A stretch of DNA of 64,000 bases, taken from the NCBI GenBank assembly GCA_947683625.1, contig CANTUR010000066.1, forward strand, positions 1,860,001 to 1,924,000. The letters are read 5' to 3'. Position 1 is the stretch's first letter, and each line of letters starts with the position of its first letter. Origin of the DNA: Mallotus nudiflorus. Lineage: Eukaryota > Streptophyta > Magnoliopsida > Malpighiales > Euphorbiaceae. Under the pieces are notes generated by a model that ran no database searches, had not been told where the DNA came from, and was given only the letters and a program-made list of their open reading frames with translations. The translations under genes and the position numbers were made by a program. Positions 1-11,767 of the stretch are shown one piece after another.

Positions 1-3000
1 TATTAAAATAAGGACTCGAACTGCTCATACAGAGTACCAAAGGATCATGATCGTCAAGTTTTCTACTGAGAGACTAGTATTTTATGGTCACTACATTTGT
101 CATTGGACTAGATTCTGCATTCGTTGGGATGCTTACTTTAGGCCTTACTCTAGAGTCCATGATAGAGTTGGCCAAGGAGATAGAGCTCAGACTGGTCAGG
201 CAAGGAGTCATGCCTGACTATTATTAGATGGGAGGTGTTCAGATAGGAGGATCTTAGAGCACATTGTTCACGACATTTCAAATAGGTTCCAGCAGTCAGC
301 AGAGAGGCTCTCTTTAACAGGACCAGAGATAACAACACATATATCATCAGGGTAGGAGACATGGCCGTGGTGAATTTCGTAGGCCTATTAGATTTGGTTA
401 TGGTGCTACCAGTAGTAGTAGTGATTAGAGTTCTGGATATGGTAGCATAGGATCTGCAGCCAGTGCTTGCCAAATGTGAAGGAGAGTCCATCAGGGACCC
501 TATTACATGGCTCCTTTAACTTGCTTCAGATGCAAACAGATGGGGCACTTTGCCAGAGCTTATCCCTATTCTAGTTATCAGTAGTAGTTTTTGCAATAGT
601 CAATTGCCAGTGCAGCTCCAACTCCCTATTAGTTGCCTCCAGCTCAATATCCGAGTACGTCACAGTTTATAGCTAGCAGGGGCATGGCAAAGGTAGTGCG
701 AGAGGCTTTAATCAGGCTTTTACCAACCAATAAGGAGGCTGAGGACATGCCAAAGTCTTCACCCTCACCCAGCAGGATGCTCAGGCATCCAATGTTATTG
801 TTGCAAGTATACTTCCAGTTTGTTACTTAGATGCTAAAGTCTTGATTAATCTCGATGCCACACATTCTTTTGTGACCCTCATTTTTGCTTTGAAGTCATG
901 TTTTGAGGATGGCTTTTCCTTTATTTGTTGCCACACCTCTAACTAAATTGTTAGACACTGATGTTGTTCTTTCTAGATGTCTGGTGTTAGTAGGAGGTAA
1001 AGAATTGTCAATAGAATTGGTGTTATTGGATGTGATGGAGTTTGATGTGATTCTTGGTATGGATTGGTTATCTTAACACTATGTCATATATGATTATTAG
1101 AGAAAAGAGGTGATTTTTAGAATTTTGGATGAAGAAGAGTTTAAGTTTGTGGGTGACAAGAGTTTTGCACCTCAAAATCTTATCTCTGCTATTATGGCTA
1201 GAAAGATGCTAAAGAAAGGTTGTCAGGGATACTTCAGTGAAGAAGACATCTATCTTAGATGTTCTAGTAGCTTGCAAGTTTCCTTATATCTTTCCTGATG
1301 AGTTGCTAGGTTTATTACCTCACAGAGAGATCAAATTCTGTATGAATATGGTCCCAGGCACAGCTCCCATTTTGATGCCGCCTTATAGAATGGCTCCTGC
1401 AGAGTTGAAGGAGCAGTTACAAGATTTGCTAGACAAGGGTTTCATTAGACCTAGTGTTTCTCCTTGGGGTGCACCAATCTTGTTTGTGAAGAAGAAGGAT
1501 GGTAAACTGAGACTATGCATTAATTACAAAGAGCTAAATAAGGTGACAGTGAAGAACAAGTATCCTCTTCTGAGGATAGATGATTTGTTTAATCAACTTT
1601 AAGGTGCATAGTTCTTTTCTAAGATTGACTTGAGGTCGGGCTATCATCAGTTACAGATTAGTGAAGCTGATGTTCATAAAATGACATTCTGCAGTCGATA
1701 ATGTCATTATGAATTTTTGGTGATGTCCTTCGAGTTAACTAATGCACTAGTTGCTTTCATAGATCTAATGAATAAGGTGTTCAAATCGTTTATGGATCAG
1801 TTTATAGTAGTCTTTATTAATAATATTTTGGTGTATTCAAAGAGTATAGAGGAGCAGATATATCACTTAAGGATAGTACTATAGACATTGAGAGAACATC
1901 AACTTTATGCTAAATTCTCAAAGTGTGATTTCTGGATGGAGAGTGTTGCATTCCTTGGAAACATAGTGTCTAAAGATGGTATTCAGGTTTATCCATAAAA
2001 GATTGAAACATTGTCTGAATGGCCCATATCGACATCAATCGCTAAGATTCAAAGTTTTATGGGTTTGGCTAAGTATTATAGGATATTTGTACAAGATTTT
2101 TCAAGAATTATAGCACCTATGACTCGCCTAACTCAAAAGAATGTGAAGTTTTTGTGGTCAGATGCTTGTGAGAATAGTTTTCAGCTACTGAAGGAAAAGT
2201 TGAGCACAACTTCGATTATGACTCTGCCTGATGGAGAAAACAAGTTCACTGTGTATTGTGATGCTTTTAAAGTCAGCCTAGGTTGTGTGTTAATATAGAA
2301 TGGTAGGGTGATAGCTTATGCTTTGAGTTAGTTGAAGAAGCATGAACAGAATTATCCTACTTATGACCTAGAGATGGCTGCAGTGATCTTTTCTCTCAAG
2401 ATTTAGAGACATTATTTGTACAGAGTGACTTGTGAGATTTTCACAAATCACAAGAGTTTGAAGTACATTTTTTGGCAAAGATATCTAAACTTGAGGTAAA
2501 AAAGATGGTTGGAATTACTAAAGGATTATGATTGTGATATACCATCTAGGCAAGGCTAATGTGGTAGCAGATGCTTTGAGTAGGAAGTCCTCAGGTAGTC
2601 TTGATCACATTAGTGTAGAGAGGAGACCTTTGATCTAAGAGCTGCACAAGTTAGTGGATCAAGGTTTAATGATGAAGATAAGCATATTAAAAGGACCGTT
2701 AGCTCAGTTTAGAGTTAGATAAGTGTTAAGAGATAGGATTAAGGTGGCTCAGAGTTGAGATCCTATTTTGGTAAAGCTTGAGGAGAATGTTCATAAAGGA
2801 AAGTTCATTGATTTTACACTTGATGATAAAGGTGTTTTGGGGATCAGTGGTAGATTGTATATTCCAGATTTGAATAATTCGAGAGAAGAGATCATAGAAG
2901 AAGCACATTCTATAGCTTATAGTGTACATCCAGGTGTTATTAAGATGTACCACAACATTAAGGATTTGTACTGGTGGGATGTATTGAAGAAGGATGTAGC

Positions 3001-4190
3001 TGATTATGTTTTTAAGTGGTTGACTTGTCAGTAGGTGAAAGTTGATCATTAGAAGCCTTCTGGAAAGCTTCAACCTCTTCCTATTCCTGAGTGGAAGTGG
3101 GAGAGAATTGCTATGGATTTTATGACAGGGTTACCTCGTTCAAAGGATGGATATGATTCCATCTGGATGATTATGGACAGGTTAACCAAATTAGCTTACT
3201 TTTTACCAGTTAAAGCTACTTATTCTATAGCCAAATTGGCTAAGTTATATGTTAAGCATATTATGTGCCTTCATAGAGTGCCCATTTCCATTGTATCTGA
3301 TAGAGGCTCAGTGTTTACCTCTCGATTTTGGCATAAGTTGCAATAAGCAAAGGGCACTAGGCTTGATTTTAGTACTACTTTTGACCCTCAGATAGATGGT
3401 CAATCTAAGAGGATGATCCAGACACTTGAGGATATGTTGAGAATGTGTGTAATGGATCTTGGAGGTAGTTGGGATGATCATCTGCCACTAGTAGAGTTTG
3501 CTTACAATAACAGCTACCATAGCAGTATTAAAATGGCACCGTTTGAAGCTCTGTACGGAAGGAAGTGTAAATCTCCCTTGTGTTGGGATGAGATTGGAGA
3601 GAGAGAGTTGACTGGACCTGAGATTATCCAGGATGTAGCTGAGAAGGTTACTTTAATCAGAAAAAGATTAGAAACCATAGCTAGCAAATAGAAGAGTTAT
3701 GCGGATCCAAAGCATAAGGATGTGGAGTTTCAGGTTGGGGATTATGTGTTTTTGAAGGTGTCACCGATGAAAGGTGTGATGAGATTTGGTAAGAAAGGGA
3801 AGTTAGCACCAAGATACATTAGACCATTCGAGATTCTGGAGTGAGTGGGCATGGTTGCATATCAATTGGCTTTGCCTCCAAATTTGTCTCAAGTGCATCT
3901 AGTGTTCCATGTCTCGATTCTGAGAAGTACATTTTGGATCCTTCGCATGTGTTGCAACCTAAGAGTATGGAAGTGAATGAAGACCTAACGTACGAGGAAG
4001 AACTAGTTGTAATAGTGGATTATCAAGTTCGTCAATTGCGTTCGAAGCATATTTCGATGGTCAAAGTGTTATGGAGGAACACACTTGTGAGACCGAGGTT
4101 GAGATGCGAGTGGCCTACTTTCCCCGATGAATTCTTGTATTCTATTCTTTTATTGAAATTTAAGGACAAATTTTTGTGAGGAGGAAAGAT
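1..4190 (+). pseudogene. Decayed Ty3/gypsy (Tekay/Del) gag-pol, 5' end outside window
   Basis: Reading the three forward frames together gives the order of a Tekay chromovirus polyprotein: gag C-terminal part (about 1-480), CCHC knuckle near 520-565 with its last Cys changed to Tyr, damaged protease (840-900), reverse transcriptase (1300-2100), RNase H (2230-2480), integrase zinc domain (2890-3035), integrase core (3100-3600) and a C-terminal tail like that of the intact copy at 30045-34874. The frame is broken by many stops and several indels; a stretch of gag is missing near 85. The RT catalytic Asp pair reads Asn-Asn (1815-1823). Many stops are TAG or TAA where the intact relative has Gln. 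It runs into its own PPT and 3' LTR at 4191. It cannot encode a working protein. Confidence 0.92.
4178..4190 (+). other. Polypurine tract of the first gypsy element
   Basis: Purine-rich gaggaggaaagat directly abuts the TG that opens LTR A, the expected place for plus-strand priming. Confidence 0.75.
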
Positions 4191-5108
4191 TGTTATAACC
4201 CAAATTTTATAAATCATTAAATTAAATTTTTGGGATTTTCATTGTTAATAAATATTTTATAAATTTGCTATATTATGGTTATTTTGTGAAATTTAATTAA
4301 ATTCAAGTGTTATTAATTATTAAATTATATTATGATATTAATATTAAATTGAAATTTTAAAAATTAAATTTATGGTTATATATTATTTAATAATAATAAT
4401 AATATTATTATTATTATTTGTGTATAATGTTAATTTAGTGTATGTAATATATTTTAATATTATGTGATGAATTTAATTAGAAAAGTAAATATTTAAATTA
4501 AAAATATTATTTTTTATATTATTTTGTCCTTTTCTCATTTTTTTAATAAAAATAAAATAATATATATATATAAACCAAAATTTTCCTTCCCCCTCCTTTC
4601 TTTTCCATCCCTCCCCTTTCCTTTTCTTTCCCTTCTTCTTCTCTTCACTGCACAACGTATAATTGTGAACCAGCAAGCACCCATGCTGCCACTCTCCTCT
4701 GCTCACCATTGCCAACACCACCTTCTCTTCCCTTCCCCTTCTTCCCGTCGCCATTTTCTTCCCCCTCCATCTTGTTTTCTCTCGACACTGTGAGCTTTCG
4801 AAGGCTGCCGGTAATGATTCCGGCAGTGGTTAAAGCTTGCACCATTCCCGTTTGAAAGCTCTCATCGTGGGCTTCATTTCCCCTAAGGTAATTCGTCTTA
4901 TTAACCCTGAATTCAGCTTTAATTTTATTGATATTATTCTAGGGTTCATAATTTTAATTGTTGATTTTGTGTTCAATTGTTGTGATTCTTGTTAAATTGA
5001 CTTTATATTAGTTAAATTCAAGTTGTAAGCTTTCCAAAAATGTATTTGAATTTGATTTTAGAGATAGTTGAATTTTAAGCACTATTCCGAGCTCAGTTAT
5101 TGTTCACA

Positions 5109-5890
5109 AGGATTGTCCCAAGTCGAAAATGTGTTTTATTTTTAATAAATTTTACTAGTGATTTTAAGCATTTTTTGTTAAGAAAGTTTATTAAAATTAT
5201 GTTCCGATTATTTATTATAAATTTTTGAATGTTTATGTAAAAATTGGATTTTTGGAAAAATTAGTATAAATTAGTAAATTTTGTATTTTAATTGAGATTA
5301 TTGCTAATTATTATGTTTTGAATAATTTTTTAGTAATAAATAGTATTAAACTAATTTTTATAAATTATTTACTATTTTTAGCTAATTCATAATAATTTCA
5401 GGAAATATATTCAAATCATAGTTTTATTTATTTTTTTTTATGATTAAATGAATTTTTAACTATTTTTATTATATATTTGGAAAATTTAAATAATTATTTG
5501 TAGGATTGTCCCAGCTCAGAAATGTGTTTTATTTTTAATAAATTTTACTAGTGATTTTAAGCATTTTTTGTTAAGAAAGTTTATTAAAATTATGTTCCGA
5601 TTATTTATTATAAATTTTTGAATGTTTTTGTAAAAATTGGATTTTTGGAAAAATTAGTATAAATTAGTAAATTTTGTATTTTAATTGAGATTATTGCTAA
5701 TTATTATATTTTGAATAATTTTTGAGTAATAAATAGTATTAAAATAATTTTTATAAATTATTTACTATTTTTAGCTAATTAATAATAATTTCAGGAAATA
5801 TATTCAAATCATAGTTTTATTTTTTTTATGATTAAATGCATTTTTGGCTATTTTTATTATATATTTGGGAAATTTAAATAATTATTTGTA
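5109..5890 (+). repeat. 393-bp tandem duplication inside LTR A
   Basis: The segment starting aggattgtccca at 5109 restarts at 5502 and runs in parallel to about 5890, with a few substitutions and small indels. The repeat lies in the AT-rich, intron-like part of the LTR. Neither LTR C nor LTR G shows it, so it arose in this copy or its close lineage. Confidence 0.85.
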
Positions 5891-7069
5891 ATTTATGCTA
5901 TTTAATTTTGAATATTTTTATTAATATTATTTAATTATATTGAGATTTTATTATTTATTTTGAAAATAAATATTTTTAATGTTTTATTTTTTAAATAAGT
6001 TGAATTGTGGTATTTTATTTATTTTATGGATTTTAGTGATTTTTTTATATTTATTATTATATTATTGATTTTTGTGTATATTGATTCTCGATTGAGCAAT
6101 TTATGTAGTTCGGGGGCTCAACCCGAGAAGTTGAGTTTTTTTGTGTATTTAAAGTGTGTTTGCATGTAGGATCAGCTTTACTTTTAGTTGAGAGACGTTC
6201 ATTTTACAGAGGAGACTGTCGAATTTTTAGTAGAATTCTCGTAAAACATGATATCAGGTCGATCCTGAGTCTTGAATTGTTGTTGAGTCGTGTTCTAGAT
6301 TGAGTCATTCTTTAGAATTTCTAGAAGTATAGATTAGGATTTCGATTCTAATATATTATTATTTTATTATTTTCCTTAGTTGTTCTGCGTGCTAGGCCAT
6401 CTGACCAGGCCAGCCGAGTCAGGGTTGAGGAGCACGATAGAACAGTGATTTATTATTATATGTATACATTGCATCTAGATTAAATATTATGAGCATCCAT
6501 ATGCTTTTAATAAATATGAATTTAATTATGCTCATTTCATTATATGATATTTATTATTGTTAATATTAAATATATGTTTTCATATATATAATTGAGAATA
6601 TTTATTTTGAATAATGTATGCTATCATATTTTATATTATATTTTTATTATATTATTACAAAATATTATTTTGGAGGATAGTTGTAAAACGTGCCACCTAG
6701 CGGGTCACGCTAGGGCTATTGTGCAACAGTACACTAGAATTAGGCATTGAGAGATATATGAAAATTATGATTTTGGTGAATTGTGGATTAAGAGTGTGAC
6801 TGTGGATCTTCGATTGACTTGTAGCGTACTTGGGGCCAGTTAGCACCAGTAGTGGAACTGCGGATTCTCGGTTAACCCTTTGTGTACTCAAGGCCAGTTT
6901 ACTGCCAAAAGTTGGATAAAAAAATATTTTTGGAGTTATGGAAAGCCTGATGGCTAATGATATTCAGTGTTGAGGTTGCGGATATTTACGGATTTTACTC
7001 CGATCCTCCACTCAAATTTCTTCTACATTTATTATTATTATAAAAGTGGATTTTAATATCTAAATGAAA

Positions 7070-7176
<107 letters not shown>

Positions 7177-7675
7177 AAATATATATATTATTATACCGAT
7201 GATTGAGTGTTTTTTCTTTAGGTTGTATGTATATATATTATAATAATTCACTCAGTGAGGTCTGACTCCCCTCAATATTTTTTAGGATTTTCTACTTCAG
7301 ACCTCCCTATTAAACCTATTTGTCAGACTATTTTCTCCCCTACTGATTTATGTAAATATTAAACCGTCTCTCCTTGTATTTTAGTAAACGTTGTAGTAGT
7401 AGTACTTCTTGTTGTTGTACCTGTTATTGTATTAGACAATGTTTTGTATTTGGATATTATATGAAGATATTTTATTATGTTAAGATATAAGGATTTATTT
7501 TATATTAATTAAAGTTTCAATTTTGAGTTATTTTGTGTTATGTTTGCATGTATTTTTATTTTTAAGGCTTGCTACGAGTTACAAATTCGTAAGAATTCCC
7601 GTTCCCTAGCACTAGTCATGACTCCCCGGTTTGGATTATGACAAATGTAGATATTGAATACTATGCTCTGATATT

Positions 7676-9904
7676 TTTTATATATTTTTTGGATTTTTTT
7701 TTTAGAATTTTTGGTTCGGTTACTATTTCGAGCCCAAAAATTTAGGTATTTTTAATAAATACTATATATTATTTGGAGTAATGTTTGTGAAGGAAATTTT
7801 GTAAAATTAGTTATAGATAATTTATTATAACTTTTGGAAATTATATGAGAAAAATATGAATTTTAGAGAAAATTGTGTAATTTGATTTTAACTTGATTTT
7901 TGGTAAATTTATAGTTAATTAACATGTATAATGATAATTTTAATTATTAGAAAGTATAAATTAATTTTATTAGCTAAATTAGTATTTTTGTATATTTTGT
8001 CGATTTTAGAGTAATTTCCAGAAATAATTTAAATGTATATAAATACTATAGTATTTAATTATTTGATTGATTTAATTATATTTAGTGTTAAAATATATTT
8101 TTATGAATTTTTCGGAATTTTATAAGTAGTAATTTATAAGTATAGATACTATTATGTTAAGTGAGAAACATTAATAGTTAAATAAAAATGGGTTTTTGCA
8201 TATATTAAGTATTTAAAAGAATTTATTATTTAAATAGCCCGATTTATTTTTATAAATATTTTGTTATATTTTTTCATAATTTATATATATTTTATGGTAG
8301 TGTTGTTGTTGATCTCGGTCGAAAATTTGTGTGTAGTTTGGGAGCCCAATCCAAGTGTAGTACTGTGTGGTGAATAGAAGTGTTTTTCCTTGCAGGAATG
8401 ACTCTACTTCGTATAGAGAGATGTCCGTTTTACAGAGGAGACTCTGCTGGAATTTCAGTAGATTTCTTATAAAACATGACATTTGTACATTTCTGTTTAG
8501 TTGTTAAGTCATTTTAGAGTCGTTCCTTAGATCGAGTCTTCATTAGGATTTATTCCAAATCTGTTACAAGTTCCTTAATTTTTATTAATTTTGGGATTTT
8601 TGGAAATTCCTATGAATTTTACTTAATTTTTTTCATAATCATGTTTTGAATAAATATTATTTTATTTTAGAAAATATTGGAACAGGAACTACCGACAATA
8701 GGTAGACGCAAAACCATTAGCTGACTCCCTCCAACTGTAAGTTAATAAATTGAATTGTGTGCATGTGTTTTCTGCATATGGAAATTTTATAAAATTTAAG
8801 ATAGTATTATGCTTACATGAAATTTAAGTTATGTTGTTTTAGGCTATGCTTAACATTACGATTATATTGTTTTATTTTATGTTATGTCATTTATAAATTA
8901 AAGCTTTCTTATATTGTGCTACATTTTTAGTTTTATATTAGTTTTAATAATATACTGGTAGAATGGGCTACCTTATGGGTTTCATCAGGACCGTGTGCAC
9001 ATTAGTACAGATTGAGAGATGGAACCAAATTTTATGATTAGTTAACTGGGATGGGTGCCTCAGTGGATGCTTTAGCTCTCGGGGACCGCCAATGATTATT
9101 GAAAATATTATGATTGGTTGTTAGGATGATCCCTCAGTTGATGCATTAGTTCTCAAGAAACGTCAGTAAAATATTGGATTAAGTGAATGACTATGGCTAG
9201 TGCCTCGGTTGATGTTTTGCTCTCAGGGACCGACAGTCTTATGGTTAAGTGAGCCAAGTGGCTATTAGACTTTGTGGAGTAGGGTTCTACCAAGATTTTT
9301 CACTTGTAAATTATTAAATAAAGAATATTTTATTTTGAAGAAGTTTTATTGTAAATTCTTCATATTTATTTGAGATTGGAAAGTTAATGGTTTGAAAATA
9401 AATTTGAAATACTTTAATTTTAATAATAGTAAAACTTAAATTTTATTATTATTAATTTATTTAAGGATTTTCAAAACCATACAACTTTCTTTATTATCTT
9501 ACTCAGTGAAGTTTGACAACCCTCAATTTTTTTTTCAAGAGTTTGGGAGTTTGAGATTCGTCCTTCTTCTCTACGCCAAGTTTCTTCTTCTCTGGCTTTA
9601 TTGTATATTTCTATTTGATATGTATTGTACAACTGAATTTTAGATACTGCAGTAGTTAATTAAAGAACTTGTATTATTTGTATTCTAATTTTATCTTATC
9701 TAAGATGTTGTAATTGAATAATATTTGATTTATGTACTTGGTTTGATTCACTTATTATGATTTTATTTTCAAGTAATGGTTTTATTATTAAGAGTATTGT
9801 TTTTTTTTCGTGAAAATTTTTTAAGGCTTACAATGAGTTTCAGCTACTTTATGTATTCTCATTCTCTAGTGTCGGTCACGTGCCTTTCGGTTCGAGTCGT
9901 GACA
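7676..9904 (+). mobile_element. LTR B: 5'-truncated Tekay-type LTR
   Basis: The left edge is approximate; homology starts about 700 bp into the family LTR and 7644-7675 is unassigned. The right end is the normal LTR terminus, gagtcgtgaca. An acceptor-like ttgcag|g (ending 8395) precedes the hairpin at 8427-8475. A donor-like ccaact|gtaagt follows at 8737, then an acceptor-like tag at 8961 and the 19-nt hairpin (8971-8989, one mismatch). Three copies of a 'gtgcctc..tgatg...ctctcgggaccg' minisatellite lie at about 9055-9235, as in the LTRs of the intact element at 27031-37995. So B belongs to the same subgroup as that element, unlike A, C, D and G. Confidence 0.75.
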
Positions 9905-9922
9905 ATAATAATAATAGTAGTA

Positions 9923-10008
<86 letters not shown>

Positions 10009-10009
10009 A
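9905..10009 (+). repeat. (AAT/ATT)n microsatellite
   Basis: A trinucleotide run that switches from AAT to ATT near 9968, sitting directly between the end of LTR B and the duplicated block. Frames reading poly-Ile, poly-Asn or poly-Tyr here are not genes. Confidence 0.95.
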
Positions 10010-10535
10010 ACAACAACTCCAAAAGATTACGACCTTCGTTTAAAGTGAAAAGAGTTTTCAAATGATGACAAAACAACTCCAAAGAACAAAACAATATAAA
10101 CAAATGAATGAACCTAATATGTTCCAGGGAATTAAAAACATTAACATTTGCTAAATGCATGAATTTACAAACAAATTTTTAATAAAGCATGCAAACTAAA
10201 TTGGGAAAAAAAATAGATTCTGTTTGATGTAGATAAGTGAGAATCAATCCAACAACAAAGAAAAAATATTAATAACCATCAAACAAATTATTAACATTCA
10301 ACTCTCACTGAAATAAAGTAATTTTTATTTTTCTTTTTACACTTTCTTAAAGGAAACTCTTGGGGTATAAATACTACTAGAGACAAGCCATGCATGCACC
10401 CAAATCAAAACAAAATAAAGTTTCTTTACTTTCAATGCGATTAACCCATAAAAGCAAAAATCTCATAGATAAATAATTGAGTAATAATCAAACTCCATTC
10501 CTAAAATAGTACAAGAAAAAAACAAAGCTTATCAC

Positions 10536-10593
<58 letters not shown>

Positions 10594-11767
10594 AATAACA
10601 ACTCCAAAAGATTACAACCTTCGTCTAAAGTGAAAAGAGTTTTCAAATTATGACAAAACAACTCCAAAGAACAAAACAGTATAAAACAAATGAATGAACC
10701 TAATATATTCTAGGGAATTAAAAACATTAACATTTGCCACATGCATGAATTTACAAACAAATTTTTAATAAAGTATGCAAACTAAATTAGGAAAAAAAAA
10801 TAGATTTTGTTTGATGTAGATAAGTGAGTATCAAGCCAACAACAAAGAAAAAATATTAATAACCATCAAACAAATTATTAACATTCAACTCTCACTGAAA
10901 TAAAGTAATTTTTATTTCTCTTTTTACACTTTCTTAAAGGAAACTCTTGGAGTATAAATACTACTAGAGACAAGTCATGCATGCACCCAAATCAAAACAA
11001 AATAAAGATTCTTTACTTTCAATGTGATTAACCCAGAAAAGTAAAAATCTCACAGATAAATAATTGAGTAATAATCAAACTCCATTCCTAAAATAGTATA
11101 AGAAAAAAAAAAGCTTATCACTTACTGCTTCCAAAATGAAATGTTGATCAAGAAAAAGGAAGATACTTTGCTTTGCTTAATCTTTAATAGAACAAAGAAA
11201 GATAGCAAAGTAACTGCCTTTCTTGAATGAAATTGTTTATTGGTCATACTTTTCAAAAGGGTCAATAAAAAAAAGTTAAAAAACAAACTCCAAAACCTGA
11301 AATAATGGGAAGATTCGACAAAGAAGACGAGAATTACAAAATCTCTGCAAACTTGGAGTTGTGGGTATTTATTTTTTGATTAAAAAAATAAAATGGTAGG
11401 ATTGAATTATTGTTATTATGTGTGGATTTCTAATATTACAGGAGAAAGATAGATGTTTTTGAAGGAAAACAACAACCTAACTCTAAGAGGTGAAAAAATC
11501 AAAGTAAAGGGCGAGACCTAAAGGTAAAAGTGGTTTTGGTCCTGAATGAAGAAGGTACAATTGCATAATTATTTTTACGCTATAGGGCATGCATTTAATT
11601 TTAAAACATTTGGGGTATTTTTGTTGTTTTAGATGTGTTTTGGGACATTTATGAAAAGACCCCTTTTGATATTCTCACGTGTAATGGACCCTTAAATATG
11701 GACCAGGGGTCCATGATATAATTTGCCCTAATACAATGGAACTAATATGAGGAGGGAGTTCTTTCTA
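10010..11767. repeat. Unrecognised block, copy 1, with an internal 0.58-kb tandem repeat
   Basis: The sequence opening caacaactccaaaagatta occurs at about 10010, again at about 10593 after an (ATT)n run (10537-10591), and a third time at about 16597. The first two copies form a tandem repeat of roughly 583 bp. From 10593 the block continues to the Mutator-like left end at 11768, and the same order recurs at 16597-17864. No convincing long frame, tRNA or transposon terminus was seen. Because both copies carry the same sequence outside the MULE end, this is probably the old insertion site of the MULE, duplicated with it. Confidence 0.7.

Noticed and set aside
7660..7675. gctctgata resembling an inverted initiator-Met primer site between LTR A and LTR B
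   Set aside because: Only nine bases match, and the neighbouring LTR sequences are in the wrong orientation for it to act as a PBS. Probably chance.
9776..10065. Frames reading poly-Ile, poly-Asn and poly-Tyr
   Set aside because: Created by the AAT/ATT microsatellite; no sequence outside the repeat supports a gene. The same holds at 16468-16680 and 7060-7251.
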